Shown: positions 48,238 to 58,884 of the stretch, one piece after another
How positions within the stretch are numbered: the first letter of the stretch is position 1
How the letters are laid out: the number at the start of each line of letters is the position of its first letter
Assembly (NCBI RefSeq): GCF_001598295.1
Contig: NZ_BCYR01000009.1
Coordinates: forward strand, 62,001 to 126,000
Reading direction: 5' to 3'
Origin: Klebsiella ornithinolytica NBRC 105727 = ATCC 31898
GTDB taxonomy: Bacteria; Pseudomonadota; Gammaproteobacteria; Enterobacterales; Enterobacteriaceae
Length of the DNA stretch: 64,000 nucleotides
Notes under the pieces: generated by a model
What the model saw: the letters and a program-made list of their open reading frames with translations, nothing else
The model's database searches: none
What the model was told of the DNA's origin: nothing
Made by a program: the position numbers and the translations under genes

Positions 48238-50432
48238 AGCGATTCCCCTTTCAACAGAGATCGCTGTGGCTCGCGCAGTTTAATGACGTAGCACCACACC
48301 TGCTTGCGTCCATCGTGTTCTTCGATATAGACGCCTTGTAATTCAGGTGCAAAGCCTGGTAACAGATTGATTCCTTCTTCCAGTGCGCTGAAATAATGCA
48401 GTACGGAGCCACCCCAGATCTCACCTGGTACTACGCAAAGTACTCCCGGTGGGTAAGGAAGAGCCCCTTCTGCTGCGATGCGTCCTTCAGCATTCGCCAG
48501 GCTAACCAGCTCAACCTCACCTCGTAAATAGGCGTAGTTTGCCTCTTGAGGATTCATACTGATACGAGGGAAATGCGATTGACGGAACATCTCTTTCTGC
48601 AGCTGTTTAACATTGTGGCGGGTGTAGAGATCGTGCATTTCCTGGCATAGCTGACGTAGGGTGTATCCGGCATAACGTGCTTCATGCTGTTTGTACACTG
48701 ACGGTAGAACCTCTGCCAGAGGAGCGTCGCAATCCAGTAGTTTTTCGAAACGAGCCAGCAGTGCGACCAGTTGCTGTAATTTCGCCATATCTTCTGCTGG
48801 GGTGAGCAGGAACAAAATGGAGTTAAGGTCGCATTTTTCTGGGACAACACCGTTTTCGCGCAAGAAGTTGGCGAGGATGGTCGCGGGGACCCCGAAGGTA
48901 TCATATTCGCCGGTACGGGCCTTGATACCCGGTGTAGTGAGCAGAAGTTTACACGGGTCAACGAAATACTGATTTTCGGCATAGCCGTCGAATGCATGCC
49001 AGCTTTCGCCGGGGACAAAATGGAAAAAGCGCAGATCGTTGGCGATTTGGCTGGTTGCGTACGATTCCCATGGCTGACCATCGACGCTGTCTGGTACAAA
49101 CGGGCGAATGTGATGGCAGTTCTCAAGGATCAACTTACGCGCATCAATACCGTTCATCACGCAATCCATCCACATATTGCGCCCGCTCAAGCCGTCATGC
49201 ATTTTGGCGTTAACATCCAGCGCCGCGAATAGTGGGTAGAACGGACTGGTGGAAGCATGCATCATAAACGCGTTGTTCATACGCTTATGCGGAACATAGC
49301 GAGGCTGACCTTTAATATGGCGGTCTTTTTTATGGATTTGAGATGTCTGGGAGAAGCCGGCCTGCTGCTTGTGTACCGACTGAGTTACTAAGATACCCGG
49401 ATCGTTTTCATTCAGATCTAGTAGCAATGGAGAGCAATCGGCCATCATTGGGATGAATTGCTCATAGCCGACCCATGCGGAGTCAAACAGGATGTAATCG
49501 CACAGGTGTCCAATCGTATCCACCACCTGGCGGGCGTTGTAAATGGTACCGTCATAAGTACCGAGTTGAATCACCGCCAGGCGGAAAGGACGTGCGTCTC
49601 TGGCACGCTGTGGCGCCACTTCGCTAATCCGTTCGCGCAGATAGCTTTCCTCAAAGCAATGGGCGTCTATTCCACCAATAAAGCCGTACGGATTGCGAGC
49701 GGTTTCTAGATATACAGGTGTCGCGCCTGCCTGAAGTAACGCACCGTGATGGTTGGACTTATGATTATTACGATCAAACAGCACCAGATCGCCTGGCGTT
49801 AACAGGGCATTAAGTACGACTTTATTGGATGATGATGTGCCGTTGAGGACAAAATAGGTTTTGTCTGCATTAAACACTTTTGCTGCATGTTGTTGCGCGA
49901 TACAGGGTGCGCCTTCATGGATAAGCAGATCGCCCATGGCAACATCGGCGTTGCACAGATCGGAACGGAAAAGCGTTTCGCCAAAGTATTCAACAAATTG
50001 ATTGCCAGCCGGATGACGACGGAAAAAATCGCCGCCCTGGTGCCCAGGGCAATCAAAAGCGCTGTTACCCTGATTAACGTAGTCGACCAGCGCACGAAAG
50101 AAAGGCGGCCGCAGTTGGGTTTCATAGTGACTAGCGGCGGTTTCCAACTGGCGGCCATAGAATGCACACCGCTCGGATCCGTATTCGAAGACCCCCGAAA
50201 TTCGCGATAGATAGTCTGAAGGTACTCGTTCTTCGTCATGCACTGCGACAAAGACAGGAATTCCGTATCCCGTTGCTTCAATTTTATCGAGTTTTCCTTC
50301 TTCAATATCATTGATGGAAATCACTGCGGCGGCAATGTCAATAAATGTAGTTTCATCAATGTTAATTATTTTTCGTTGAGTGGAGAAGTAATTCTGGCAC
50401 GTGTTGCTTACGGCTATTTTTAATTCTGACAT
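48234..50432 (-). CDS. speF: Inducible (degradative) ornithine decarboxylase
   Basis: SpeF is a PLP enzyme that decarboxylates ornithine to putrescine in acid or anaerobic conditions. The 732 residues equal E. coli SpeF. The PLP lysine lies in VTQSVHKQQAGFSQ (about residue 355). The first 100 residues, the wing domain, diverge noticeably from E. coli, whereas the catalytic core is almost unchanged. AAGG lies upstream of the ATG. Expression should depend on the SpeFL leader about 250 bases upstream. Potassium genes follow in the opposite direction of the window order. Confidence 0.98.
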   Translation of the reverse strand: MSELKIAVSNTCQNYFSTQRKIINIDETTFIDIAAAVISINDIEEGKLDKIEATGYGIPVFVAVHDEERVPSDYLSRISGVFEYGSERCAFYGRQLETAASHYETQLRPPFFRALVDYVNQGNSAFDCPGHQGGDFFRRHPAGNQFVEYFGETLFRSDLCNADVAMGDLLIHEGAPCIAQQHAAKVFNADKTYFVLNGTSSSNKVVLNALLTPGDLVLFDRNNHKSNHHGALLQAGATPVYLETARNPYGFIGGIDAHCFEESYLRERISEVAPQRARDARPFRLAVIQLGTYDGTIYNARQVVDTIGHLCDYILFDSAWVGYEQFIPMMADCSPLLLDLNENDPGILVTQSVHKQQAGFSQTSQIHKKDRHIKGQPRYVPHKRMNNAFMMHASTSPFYPLFAALDVNAKMHDGLSGRNMWMDCVMNGIDARKLILENCHHIRPFVPDSVDGQPWESYATSQIANDLRFFHFVPGESWHAFDGYAENQYFVDPCKLLLTTPGIKARTGEYDTFGVPATILANFLRENGVVPEKCDLNSILFLLTPAEDMAKLQQLVALLARFEKLLDCDAPLAEVLPSVYKQHEARYAGYTLRQLCQEMHDLYTRHNVKQLQKEMFRQSHFPRISMNPQEANYAYLRGEVELVSLANAEGRIAAEGALPYPPGVLCVVPGEIWGGSVLHYFSALEEGINLLPGFAPELQGVYIEEHDGRKQVWCYVIKLREPQRSLLKGESL

Positions 50433-50684
50433 TTACATTTACCTTTTTTTTGGTAATAACAGGCCCTCAACTTCTCAAATGAGAAATTGATATCTCCGGG
50501 AAAAAAACATATTTACTGATAAAGGAATCTGTAAATTGTTTTTTTGGATGAACAGGCTAAACCCTAACCAGTCCGGTTACGGTAAACTCAGGGTTTAGTC
50601 AGGCGAGCACCAAGGAATACAGGCAGTTGCCTGTAATGCAGGGGTCAGGAAGACCTGTATGCGGAAGTGCCCGTAGTCGAAGGA
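50433..50684 (-). promoter_or_regulatory. speF mRNA leader between speFL and speF
   Basis: This 250-base leader is AT-rich and structured. CTAAACCCT (50557-50565) and AGGGTTTAG (50590-50598) form a nine-base-pair stem enclosing an inner AACC/GGTT pair. TTACC and GGTAA pair around eight Ts or As next to the start codon. In E. coli this leader houses Rho-dependent termination that is relieved by SpeFL arrest. Here no obvious intrinsic terminator is visible, consistent with Rho. Confidence 0.6.
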
Positions 50685-50693
50685 CTATCGGGC
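50669..50693 (-). promoter_or_regulatory. Hairpin covering the speFL stop codon
   Basis: On the minus strand GCCCG-A-TAGTC pairs with GACTACGGGC, leaving one bulged A and a four-base loop. The speFL stop TAG lies inside the left arm, so ribosomes at the end of speFL would prevent its formation. Confidence 0.6.
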
Positions 50694-50789
50694 ATTAAAG
50701 AAATGAAAGTCGAAACTGTTACGGTGGGAGAACATCATAATATGTGTTGTTCGCCTTATGTGTGGCATGGTTCGGTTATTATTTTCCAT
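50685..50789 (-). CDS. speFL: SpeFL ornithine-sensing arrest peptide
   Basis: A 34-codon frame reads MENNNRTMPHIRRTTHIM followed by MFSHRNSFDFHFFNAR. It matches E. coli SpeFL except at a few positions (Asn for Ser at 5, Met-Phe-Ser for Lys-Phe-Ala around 19-21). The C-terminal HRNSFDFHFFNAR, which forms the ornithine-binding chamber inside the ribosome tunnel, is unchanged. AGGA lies nine bases before the ATG. When ornithine is present the stalled ribosome is expected to block Rho and allow speF-potE transcription. Confidence 0.93.
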   Translation of the reverse strand: MENNNRTMPHIRRTTHIMMFSHRNSFDFHFFNAR

Positions 50790-50985
50790 TTTTAGCGTTC
50801 CTTTCAGTTGTTTGTTGAAAGTAACGTCATTTTATTCATAAAACTGGTAGTTTCCGTGAAGTTGATCAATTAAATAGATCAATGGCGATATTTTTTGCTT
50901 ATTTTTGTTGCTTTTATGTGATTATTCTCTTTGTTGTTTGGATTATGTTAATACAATGTTTGTTTTCATGATTGAAATGACAAAA
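50790..50985. other. AT-rich region upstream of speFL
   Basis: No gene is seen. The segment is strongly AT-rich and must contain the speFL-speF-potE promoter on the minus strand. I could not choose -10 and -35 boxes, since many A+T hexamers fit equally well. Confidence 0.4.
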
Positions 50986-51011
50986 TGGCCAGAAAATATA
51001 TTTTCTGGCCA
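50986..51011 (-). terminator. Terminator of kdpFABCDE
   Basis: TGGCCAGAAAA pairs perfectly with TTTTCTGGCCA over a four-base loop. The minus strand continues TTTTGTCATTT. It lies 56 bases past the kdpE stop. Confidence 0.8.
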
Positions 51012-51066
51012 TAAAGTTAGTGATGTAAGGGAATTAAAAATAAATTCAAAATAAGAGAATAACAAT

Positions 51067-51744
51067 TCACGGCATAAACCGATAGCCGATCCCCGTTTCG
51101 GTCAGTAAATGCTGCGGGCGCGCCGGGTCAACTTCCAGCTTTTGCCGCAGATGCCCCATATAAATGCGTAAATAATGGCTGTGTTCCACCGCATTTGGCC
51201 CCCACACCTGATTGAGCAGCTGGCGCTGGGTGAGGACCTTGCCGGGATTATTTAACAGCACCGCCAGCAGACGGAATTCAATCGGCGTCAGGTGGAGCTC
51301 TTCGTCACCGCGGACGATGCGGCGGGCGGGAATATCGACTTCAATATCGGCGAAGCGCACCAGCGGCTCGTCGGCTTGCGCGCCGGCATGTCGGCGCATC
51401 GCAACTCTCAATCTCGCCTGCAGTTCGCCAATGCCAAAGGGCTTACTAAGATAGTCATCGGCGCCGGCGTCAAGCGCGGCAATTTTATCGTGCTCCTCGG
51501 TGCGAGCCGACAGCACGATAATTGGCATCTGACTCCACTGGCGCACGTCGCGAATAAATTCATTACCGTCGCCGTCGGGTAGCCCAAGATCGAGGATGAC
51601 TAAATCAGGTTTGCGGGTTGCAGCTTCAATAAGACCCCGCTGCAGGGTATCGGCTTCAAATACGCGCATACCGTCGGCTTCCAGCGCGGTGCGCAGAAAG
51701 CGACGGATTGCATGTTCATCTTCAATAATCAGTACGTTTATCAC
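51067..51744 (-). CDS. kdpE: KdpE response regulator
   Basis: KdpE activates kdpFABC when phosphorylated by KdpD. The receiver domain has the phospho-acceptor Asp52 (VILDLGLPDG), and an OmpR-type winged helix (about 130-225) follows. The 225 residues match E. coli. It normally follows kdpD without a gap, but here 116 bases intervene. A ribosome-binding site is not obvious just before the ATG. Confidence 0.97.
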   Translation of the reverse strand: MINVLIIEDEHAIRRFLRTALEADGMRVFEADTLQRGLIEAATRKPDLVILDLGLPDGDGNEFIRDVRQWSQMPIIVLSARTEEHDKIAALDAGADDYLSKPFGIGELQARLRVAMRRHAGAQADEPLVRFADIEVDIPARRIVRGDEELHLTPIEFRLLAVLLNNPGKVLTQRQLLNQVWGPNAVEHSHYLRIYMGHLRQKLEVDPARPQHLLTETGIGYRFMP

Positions 51745-51792
51745 CCGTTCTTCCCGTTCAGACAGATAGGACCCTCTCCTTCAGAAACGCCT

Positions 51793-51827
51793 CCCGGGCT
51801 ACTCGCGCGCAAGACCGGTAGCCCGGG
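51793..51827. repeat. REP-like palindrome between kdpD and kdpE
   Basis: CCCGGGCTAC and GTAGCCCGGG form a perfect ten-base-pair stem with a 15-base loop. GC-rich palindromes of this type (GTAGCCCGGG core) are typical of extragenic REP elements in Klebsiella relatives. It fills the unusual kdpD-kdpE spacer. Confidence 0.6.
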
Positions 51828-51860
51828 CAGGCGCACAGCGGGCATCTGGCCGGGGCAGCG

Positions 51861-54548
51861 TTACGCCGCTCCGCTCCATTCATCCAGCCCCGGGGCCGTT
51901 TCCCTGGGGAGTGTAACACGGAAGCAGGCACCGCCCTCTGGCCGCGTATAGGCGCCGATCGTACCGCCGTGTACTTCAACGATCGCCCGACAGATGGCCA
52001 GACCCAGCCCGACGCCAGGGATCGCCGACTCTTTATGTCCGCGGGCGAACTTATCAAAGATAGCCTGTTCCTGGCCCGTTGGGATCCCGGGGCCATTATC
52101 CCACACATCTAAGCGCAGCTGCTGCTCATCAGCCTGCGCCGCAATGCCGATCTGCGCTTTCGAGCCGGCATATTTCAGCGCATTCTCCAGCAGATTAATC
52201 AGCACTCGTTCAAACAGCGGGCCGTCGACGTGAACCAGCAGCAGCGGATCGGGTAGCGCCAGCTGAATATGCTGCCCGCCGAGCCCCGGTTCCAGCATCC
52301 GCAGGGCGCTGCCGATCACCTCTTCGAGCGTCAGCCACTCTTTATGTAAGTTAAATCCGCCGGACTGAATGCGCGCCATATCCAGCAGATTATTGACCAG
52401 CCGGGTCGTATTCAGCACGTGTTGACGAATCTCATTTGCCTGCGGAGCATGTTTCGAGCCTTCGCTGGCGAGGTCGAGCGTCAGAATTTCCGCCTGTCCG
52501 AAGAGAACGGTCAACGGCGTACGCAAATCATGGGAGAGTGCCGCCAGCAGCGAGTTGCGCAGGCTTTCCCGCTCACTGTTAAATCGGGCCTGCTCTTCGC
52601 TGGCGGTGAGGGTCAGCCGTTCCAGCGCGCTGGCGACCAGTAGCGTAAAGGTTTCCAGCAGGCGCTGCTGTTCAGGAATCATCAGCTGACGCAGGTTTTC
52701 GGGTTCCACCACCAGCAGTCCCCAGGTCCGGGCGGCGCTTTTCAGCGGTAAGATTTGATAGGGAACGCCGGGCAGCGTATCGGTGCCGGCGCCGGCGGGC
52801 TGGCCCTTATCGAAGCTCCAGCGGGCGATGGCATCGTCCCATGAGGTCAGCCCCGGCTGGTGGGTGAGCGGGTGCAGTTTGCCGCTACTGTCGGGGAGCA
52901 GCAGCTGCCCGCGGGCCTGGAAGGTGGAGGCGATAAAGCGCTCGCTGGTCGCGGCAATGTCATCCTCGCTGCGTCCGACCGCCAGCGCTTTTGACATCTC
53001 ATACAGATGGCGGGTGCGCTGCTCACGATAACGCGCCACGCGGGCCTGATAGCGGACGCCGGCAGTAAGATTCCCGATCAGCAGACCGACGGTCAGCATG
53101 ACGCCAAAGGTCAGCAGGTATTGTACGTCGGAAACCGCCAGCGTACCGCGCGGCGACACAAAGAACAGGTCGAAGCTGACCACGTTGATAACCGTCGCCA
53201 GCACCGACGGCCAGCGGCCGTATAGCAGCGCAATAATCACCACGCCAAGCAGATAGAGCATGACCAGGTTGGCCGCTTCAAAGGCCACCAGCCACTGCAT
53301 CGCCACCAGCGTAATGATCGCGCAGAGCGCCAGCGCCACGAAGCAGCCCTGGATTTGCACGCGCCACTTCTCCATAGCGGTACGGCTATCGCTGGCCCGC
53401 GTGGGCAGAGGGGCGCTTTTCTCATCAAGGGCGATGACCACCAGATCGAGGTCGGGCGCGTCGCGCGCCAGGCGATCGGCGAATCCGCTGCGGTTCCACC
53501 AGCGGCGTTTTCCCTGACGGCCAATCACGATTTTGCCCAGATTATGCTCGCGGGCGTAGTGCAGTACGGCTTTCTCTTCGGACGGGTTGGAGAGCGTGGC
53601 GGTTTCCGCCCCTAACTCCTGCGCGAGCCGCAGGGCGGCGAGAATGGCCCGCCGCCTGGCTTCCGGCAGACGGTGCAGGGAAGGGGTTTCGACATAAACC
53701 GCATGCCAGATACTGCCAAATCGTGCGGCCAGTCGCGCGGCGGCGCGTACCAGTTTTTCACTGCCGGTATTATGGCCGATGCACAGCAGAAGGGTGTCGC
53801 GGGTATGCCAGACTTTTTCCTGCCCCTGACGGTCGCGCCAGGCGCGCATCTGTTCATCGACCCGATCGGCGGTCCGGCGCAAAGCCAGTTCACGCAGGGC
53901 AATCAGATTTCCCTTGCGGAAAAAGTTTTCGATAGCCCGCTCCGCCTGGCCGCCGATATAGACCTTGCCTTCATTCAGGCGCTGACGGAGATCGTCAGGA
54001 GGCAGGTCGACCAGCACAACATCGTCGGCGGCGTCAAAAAAGGGGTCGGGGACGGTTTCGCGCACCTGAACGCCGGTAATGCCGCTGACGACATCGTTCA
54101 GGCTTTCGAGGTGCTGGACGTTCACGGTGGTAAACACGTCGATACCGGCATCGAGAAGCTCTTCGACATCCTGCCAGCGTTTGGGGTGGCGCGAGCCTGG
54201 CGCATTGCTGTGCGCCAGTTCATCAACCAGGATCAGCGCCGGCCGGCGCGCCAGCGCGGCATCGAGATCGAATTCGTGGACGTAGCGTCCACGATGAGAG
54301 AGGCGGCGCTGGGGGAGGGTGCTGAGCCCTTCCAGCATCGCCGCGGTCTCTTTCCGACCGTGGGTTTCCGCCACGCCGATCAGAATATCCAGCCCCTGGG
54401 CGCGCAGCCGCTGCGCTTCCGCCAACATTGCCCAGGTTTTACCGACGCCCGCACAGGCGCCAAAGAACACTTTTAGCTTGCCGCGATGCGGCTCGCTGGT
54501 ATGTTGCAGCAGGCGGTCCGGGTCCGGGCGCAGCGGCTCGTCACTCAT
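51861..54548 (-). CDS. kdpD: KdpD sensor kinase
   Basis: KdpD senses potassium limitation and turgor. Walker A GACAGVGKT is at 30-38 in the KdpD domain. A universal-stress-protein-like domain covers about 250-375, four membrane segments about 400-495, a GAF-like part about 520-640, and the histidine kinase has His673 (LSHDLRTPLT) with a C-terminal ATPase. The 895 residues match E. coli. One base separates its start from the kdpC stop. Confidence 0.97.
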   Translation of the reverse strand: MSDEPLRPDPDRLLQHTSEPHRGKLKVFFGACAGVGKTWAMLAEAQRLRAQGLDILIGVAETHGRKETAAMLEGLSTLPQRRLSHRGRYVHEFDLDAALARRPALILVDELAHSNAPGSRHPKRWQDVEELLDAGIDVFTTVNVQHLESLNDVVSGITGVQVRETVPDPFFDAADDVVLVDLPPDDLRQRLNEGKVYIGGQAERAIENFFRKGNLIALRELALRRTADRVDEQMRAWRDRQGQEKVWHTRDTLLLCIGHNTGSEKLVRAAARLAARFGSIWHAVYVETPSLHRLPEARRRAILAALRLAQELGAETATLSNPSEEKAVLHYAREHNLGKIVIGRQGKRRWWNRSGFADRLARDAPDLDLVVIALDEKSAPLPTRASDSRTAMEKWRVQIQGCFVALALCAIITLVAMQWLVAFEAANLVMLYLLGVVIIALLYGRWPSVLATVINVVSFDLFFVSPRGTLAVSDVQYLLTFGVMLTVGLLIGNLTAGVRYQARVARYREQRTRHLYEMSKALAVGRSEDDIAATSERFIASTFQARGQLLLPDSSGKLHPLTHQPGLTSWDDAIARWSFDKGQPAGAGTDTLPGVPYQILPLKSAARTWGLLVVEPENLRQLMIPEQQRLLETFTLLVASALERLTLTASEEQARFNSERESLRNSLLAALSHDLRTPLTVLFGQAEILTLDLASEGSKHAPQANEIRQHVLNTTRLVNNLLDMARIQSGGFNLHKEWLTLEEVIGSALRMLEPGLGGQHIQLALPDPLLLVHVDGPLFERVLINLLENALKYAGSKAQIGIAAQADEQQLRLDVWDNGPGIPTGQEQAIFDKFARGHKESAIPGVGLGLAICRAIVEVHGGTIGAYTRPEGGACFRVTLPRETAPGLDEWSGAA

Positions 54549-54549
54549 T

Positions 54550-55125
54550 TTACTTATCCTTCAGGGCATCCAGCGCCATATTCAGTTGCACTATATTTAC
54601 CACAGGCTGACCGAGAAAACTGGCCAGCGGCGTTTGCGTCGCCTCATTCACCAGGCGGGTGACTTGCTCAATACTCAGATTGCGGGCCTTCGCGACGCGA
54701 GGGACCTGCCAGAGCGCGGCCGTCGGCGTGAGGTTATTATCCAGCCCGCTTGCCGATGTCGTCACCAGCTCTACCGGAACGCGCGGGTCAGCGTCCGGGT
54801 TGGCGAGACGTAGCGCCTGCACGCGTTCGCTGACGGCCTTATCCAGCGCCGGGTTGCTGGCGGCCAGATTACTGCCGCCGGAGGCGAGGGGATTGTACGG
54901 CGTTTCAGCGGTCGCCGAAGGGCGTCCCTGGAAATAACCCGCCGCGGTAAAATTCTGGCCAATCAGGCTGGAGCCGCGGACTTCGCCGGCGATGCGGATC
55001 AGTGAGCCGTTTGCCTGCTGCGGGAACCACCACTGCCCAAGCGCCGTCGTCAGCAGCGGATAGACGCCACCGGTGAGGAGCGTTAACAGAATAAATAGCA
55101 CAAGTGCCGGTCGAATGAATGACAT
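54550..55125 (-). CDS. kdpC: Potassium-transporting ATPase KdpC subunit
   Basis: KdpC is the small single-span subunit that stabilises the KdpFABC complex and aids ATP binding. One N-terminal membrane helix (about 7-29) precedes a periplasmic domain with [17 protein letters not shown]. The 191 residues match E. coli. It starts ten bases after kdpB. Confidence 0.97.
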   Translation of the reverse strand: MSFIRPALVLFILLTLLTGGVYPLLTTALGQWWFPQQANGSLIRIAGEVRGSSLIGQNFTAAGYFQGRPSATAETPYNPLASGGSNLAASNPALDKAVSERVQALRLANPDADPRVPVELVTTSASGLDNNLTPTAALWQVPRVAKARNLSIEQVTRLVNEATQTPLASFLGQPVVNIVQLNMALDALKDK

Positions 55126-55135
55126 GGTATTTTCC

Positions 55136-57184
55136 TCACAGCAGCCCGGTCAGGGTCAGTAACAGATCGATAGCTTTAATACCGATAAACGGCACCAGCA
55201 GCCCACCCAGGCCATAGACCCACAGATTACGGCGCAGCATGGCCGAAGCCGACAGCGGGCGATAGCTCACGCCCTTCAGCGCCAGCGGGATCAGGAAGAC
55301 GATAATCAGCGCGTTAAAGATAACCGCACTCAGAATCGCCGAGGCAGGCGAATGCAGGTGCATGACGTTGAGCATGGCCAGCTGCGGGTAAACGGCGGCA
55401 AAGGCGGCCGGAATAATGGCAAAGTACTTCGCCACGTCGTTGGCAATACTGAAGGTGGTCAACGACCCGCGGGTCATCAGCATCTGCTTACCGATGTGCA
55501 CTACTTCGATCAGTTTGGTCGGGTTGGAGTCGAGGTCCACCATGTTGCCCGCCTCTTTTGCCGCCTGGGTACCGGAGTTCATCGCCACCGCGACATCGGC
55601 CTGAGCCAGCGCCGGGGCATCATTAGTACCGTCGCCGGTCATCGCCACCAGACGACCTTCGGACTGGTACTGACGAATCAGCGCCAGTTTGGCTTCCGGC
55701 GTCGCTTCGGCAAGGAAATCATCGACCCCCGCTTCAGCGGCAATCGCCGCTGCGGTGAGGCGGTTATCGCCGGTAATCATGACCGTTTTAATGCCCATCT
55801 TGCGCAGTTGAGCAAAGCGCTCCTTAATTCCGCCTTTAACGATATCTTTCAGCGAAATAACGCCCAGCACGTGTTTGCCTTCCGCGACCACCAGCGGTGT
55901 CGCCCCCTGGCGGGCAACATCTTCCACCTGTTTGTCGACGTCCGCCGGGAAGTGGCCGCCGTTGGCCTCGACATGGCGACGAATGGCGTCGACGGAGCCT
56001 TTGCGGATCATCCGCCGATCGATATTAATCCCGCTCATGCGCGTCTGGGCGGTGAAGGGGACGAAGGTCGCTTGCAGCGACTGCAGATCCCGCTCGCGCA
56101 GGTTAAAGCGCTGTTTTGCCAGTATCACGATGCTGCGACCTTCCGGCGTTTCATCGGCCAGAGATGAGAGCTGGGCGGCGTCGGCAAGGGTTTTTTCTTC
56201 TACGCCTTCCGCAGGTAAAAACGCGGAGGCCTGGCGGTTACCGAGGGTAATCGTCCCGGTTTTATCCAGCAGTAAGACGTCAACGTCGCCGGCGGCTTCT
56301 ACCGCGCGTCCGCTGGTGGCGATGACGTTGGCGCCCAGCATACGGCTCATCCCGGCGACGCCGATCGCCGAGAGCAGTCCGCCGATCGTGGTCGGAATCA
56401 GGCACACCAGCAGCGCCACCAGCACCGTCACGCTGACCGCATTGCCGCTCCAGGCGGAGAACGGCCAGATGGTGGCGGTGGCAAGCAGGAACACCAGCGT
56501 GAGGGCGATCAGCAGGATCGTCAGCGCAATTTCATTCGGCGTTTTGCGGCGCTGAGCGCCTTCGACCATGGCGATCATCCGATCAAGGAACGTTTCACCG
56601 GGGTTCACGCTACAGCGGATCACCAGCCAGTCAGAAAGAATGCGCGTCCCGCCGGTGACCGATGCAAAGTCGCCGCCGGATTCGCGGATCACCGGAGCGG
56701 ATTCACCGGTGATGGCGCTTTCGTCCACCGAGGCGCCGCCTTCAATGACCTCCCCGTCGCAGGGAATAATATCGCCTGCTTCCACCAGCACCACATCGCC
56801 TTTGCGTAAGTCATCGGCCGGAATATGGTCGACAGGCGCGTCATGCTGCGGTGCGCGCAGCTTGCGAGCAAAAGCGGTTTTTTTCACCCCTTTCAGACTG
56901 TTGGCCTGCGCTTTGCTGCGGCCTTCAGCCATCGCTTCGGCGAAGTTGGCGAACAGTACGGTAAACCACAGCCAGATACTCACGGCGGCGGTAAAAGCGG
57001 CGCTGCCGGCGAGATGCCCGCTGGCCATCGCCACGGCCAGCAGTGTGGTTATCAGGCTACCCGTCCAGACGATGAACATCACCGGGTTGCGCCACTGCAC
57101 CGTCGGGCTCAGTTTTTTCACTGCATCCAGCAGCGCCTGGCGCACCAGCGTCGGCTCGAGCAGGGCTAATTGTTTGCGACTCAT
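55136..57184 (-). CDS. kdpB: Potassium-transporting P-type ATPase KdpB
   Basis: KdpB is the ATP-hydrolysing subunit. The phosphorylated Asp307 lies in DKTGTIT. The actuator loop TGES is at 159-162, where Ser162 is the residue phosphorylated for inhibition at high potassium. The hinge motif [15 protein letters not shown] is present. The 682 residues equal E. coli KdpB. It lies between kdpA (20 bases) and kdpC (10 bases). Confidence 0.98.
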   Translation of the reverse strand: MSRKQLALLEPTLVRQALLDAVKKLSPTVQWRNPVMFIVWTGSLITTLLAVAMASGHLAGSAAFTAAVSIWLWFTVLFANFAEAMAEGRSKAQANSLKGVKKTAFARKLRAPQHDAPVDHIPADDLRKGDVVLVEAGDIIPCDGEVIEGGASVDESAITGESAPVIRESGGDFASVTGGTRILSDWLVIRCSVNPGETFLDRMIAMVEGAQRRKTPNEIALTILLIALTLVFLLATATIWPFSAWSGNAVSVTVLVALLVCLIPTTIGGLLSAIGVAGMSRMLGANVIATSGRAVEAAGDVDVLLLDKTGTITLGNRQASAFLPAEGVEEKTLADAAQLSSLADETPEGRSIVILAKQRFNLRERDLQSLQATFVPFTAQTRMSGINIDRRMIRKGSVDAIRRHVEANGGHFPADVDKQVEDVARQGATPLVVAEGKHVLGVISLKDIVKGGIKERFAQLRKMGIKTVMITGDNRLTAAAIAAEAGVDDFLAEATPEAKLALIRQYQSEGRLVAMTGDGTNDAPALAQADVAVAMNSGTQAAKEAGNMVDLDSNPTKLIEVVHIGKQMLMTRGSLTTFSIANDVAKYFAIIPAAFAAVYPQLAMLNVMHLHSPASAILSAVIFNALIIVFLIPLALKGVSYRPLSASAMLRRNLWVYGLGGLLVPFIGIKAIDLLLTLTGLL

Positions 57185-57204
57185 AACAGGGTGCTCCGCA
57201 TCAC

Positions 57205-58884
57205 TTAAAGTAAGGAGAAGTGTTCCGCCAACGGGCCGAGCGCCAGGGCAGGAATAAAGGTCAGGGCGCCAACCAGCAGCACGGTACCGATCAGCAGACC
57301 GATAAACAGCACATCGTGGGTGGCAAGGGTGCCGGAACTGGTCGGCTGGATCTTTTTACTCACCAGAGAACCGGCGATAGCCATCACCGGCACGATGACC
57401 GCGAAACGACCGAACAGCATGCAAAACGCCAGCAGCAGGTTCCAGAATGGCGTTGCTGCGCCGAGGCCGGCGAAGGCGCTGCCGTTGTTATTGGCGGCGG
57501 AGGTGACGGCATACAGCACTTCGCTAAAGCCGTGCGGTCCCGGGTTAAACATCCCCGCGCGTCCGGCCTCGGTCATCATCGCCAGCGCGGTACCCAGCAG
57601 GACCAGAGTGGGCGTCACGAGGATGGCCAGGGCGATCATTTTCATTTCGCGCACATCGACCTTCTTGCCGAGATACTCCGGCGTCCGGCCGATCATCAGC
57701 CCGGCGATAAAGACCGCCAGCATGACGAACAGCAGCATGCCGTACAGCCCCGATCCCACGCCACCGAAGACCACTTCGCCGATCTGCATCAGCCACATGG
57801 GAACCATGCCGCCCAGCGCAGTGAAGGAGTCGTGCATGGCGTTGACCGCGCCGCAGGAGGCGGCGGTGGTGACAACCGCGAACAGGCTGCTGGCGAGAAT
57901 GCCAAAGCGACTCTCTTTGCCTTCCATATTCAGGCTGCTGTCCGCCCCCAGCTGCAGCAGGTGAGGGTTACCGTGGGTTTCTGCCCACATCACCACCGCG
58001 ACGCAGACGATAAAGATCAGCGTCATGGCCCATAAAATCGCGTGTCCCTGGCGGCGATCGCCGACGACGTCGCCAAAGGCAAAGCACAGCGCGGCCGGGA
58101 TCAAAAAGATCGCCAGCATTTGCACTATGTTGCTCAGCGCCGTCGGGTTTTCAAACGGGTGCGATGAGTTGGCGTTAAAGAACCCGCCGCCGTTAGTACC
58201 CAGCATTTTGATCGCTTCCTGCGAAGCGACCGGCCCCATTGGCAGCGACTGATGCACGCCTTCCAGCGTGGTGAAGGCCTGATACGGCAGAAAGTTTTGC
58301 GGCACGCCCTGCTGAATAAAGAACACGGCGATCAGCAGTGAAATCGGCAGCAGCAGCCATAGGGTAATGCGGGTGAGATCGACCCAGGCGTTGCCAAGGG
58401 TGCTGACCTGCTGACGCGACCAGGAGCGGGTGAAGGCAAAAATCACCGCGATGCCGGTTGCCGCCGACAGGAAGTTTTGCACCGTCAGACCAGCCATCTG
58501 GCTGAGGTAGCTCAGGGTACTTTCTCCGGCATAGGCCTGCCAGTTGGTGTTGCTGACGAAACTCACCGCCGTATTCAGCGCCAGATCCCATGAGAGGCCG
58601 GGAAGATGCTGAGGGTTGAGCGGCAGTGCGCCCTGAGACATCAGCAGGGCGAACAGCCCCACCAGCCCTACGCCATTAAACAGCAGAATGGCGAGCAGAT
58701 ACTGGCACCAGTTCATCTCCTGGGGACGAATCCCCGAGAGCCGCCAAATGCCGCGCTCAATGCCGGCAAGCACCGGCAGCGGGGTATCGTTGATCATTCT
58801 GGCCAGCAACGTCCCCGTCGGGCGAGCCAGCACCATCAGCAGCAGAAGAAAACTGGCGATAAGTAAAAATCCTTGTGCGGCCAT
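57205..58884 (-). CDS. kdpA: Potassium-transporting ATPase KdpA subunit
   Basis: KdpA is the channel-like subunit that selects potassium. It has about ten membrane segments and four pore-loop repeats, the clearest being [26 protein letters not shown] and [13 protein letters not shown] 58884 ([12 protein letters not shown]) shares one base with the kdpF stop and gives 559 residues against 557 in E. coli. A longer in-frame reading merely runs through kdpF and the promoter. Confidence 0.98.
   Translation of the reverse strand: MAAQGFLLIASFLLLLMVLARPTGTLLARMINDTPLPVLAGIERGIWRLSGIRPQEMNWCQYLLAILLFNGVGLVGLFALLMSQGALPLNPQHLPGLSWDLALNTAVSFVSNTNWQAYAGESTLSYLSQMAGLTVQNFLSAATGIAVIFAFTRSWSRQQVSTLGNAWVDLTRITLWLLLPISLLIAVFFIQQGVPQNFLPYQAFTTLEGVHQSLPMGPVASQEAIKMLGTNGGGFFNANSSHPFENPTALSNIVQMLAIFLIPAALCFAFGDVVGDRRQGHAILWAMTLIFIVCVAVVMWAETHGNPHLLQLGADSSLNMEGKESRFGILASSLFAVVTTAASCGAVNAMHDSFTALGGMVPMWLMQIGEVVFGGVGSGLYGMLLFVMLAVFIAGLMIGRTPEYLGKKVDVREMKMIALAILVTPTLVLLGTALAMMTEAGRAGMFNPGPHGFSEVLYAVTSAANNNGSAFAGLGAATPFWNLLLAFCMLFGRFAVIVPVMAIAGSLVSKKIQPTSSGTLATHDVLFIGLLIGTVLLVGALTFIPALALGPLAEHFSLL

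Noticed and set aside
51758-52108. 116-codon frame covering the kdpD end and the kdpD-kdpE spacer
   Set aside because: It overlaps kdpD in another frame, and the spacer is explained by a palindrome. There is no sign of coding selection.
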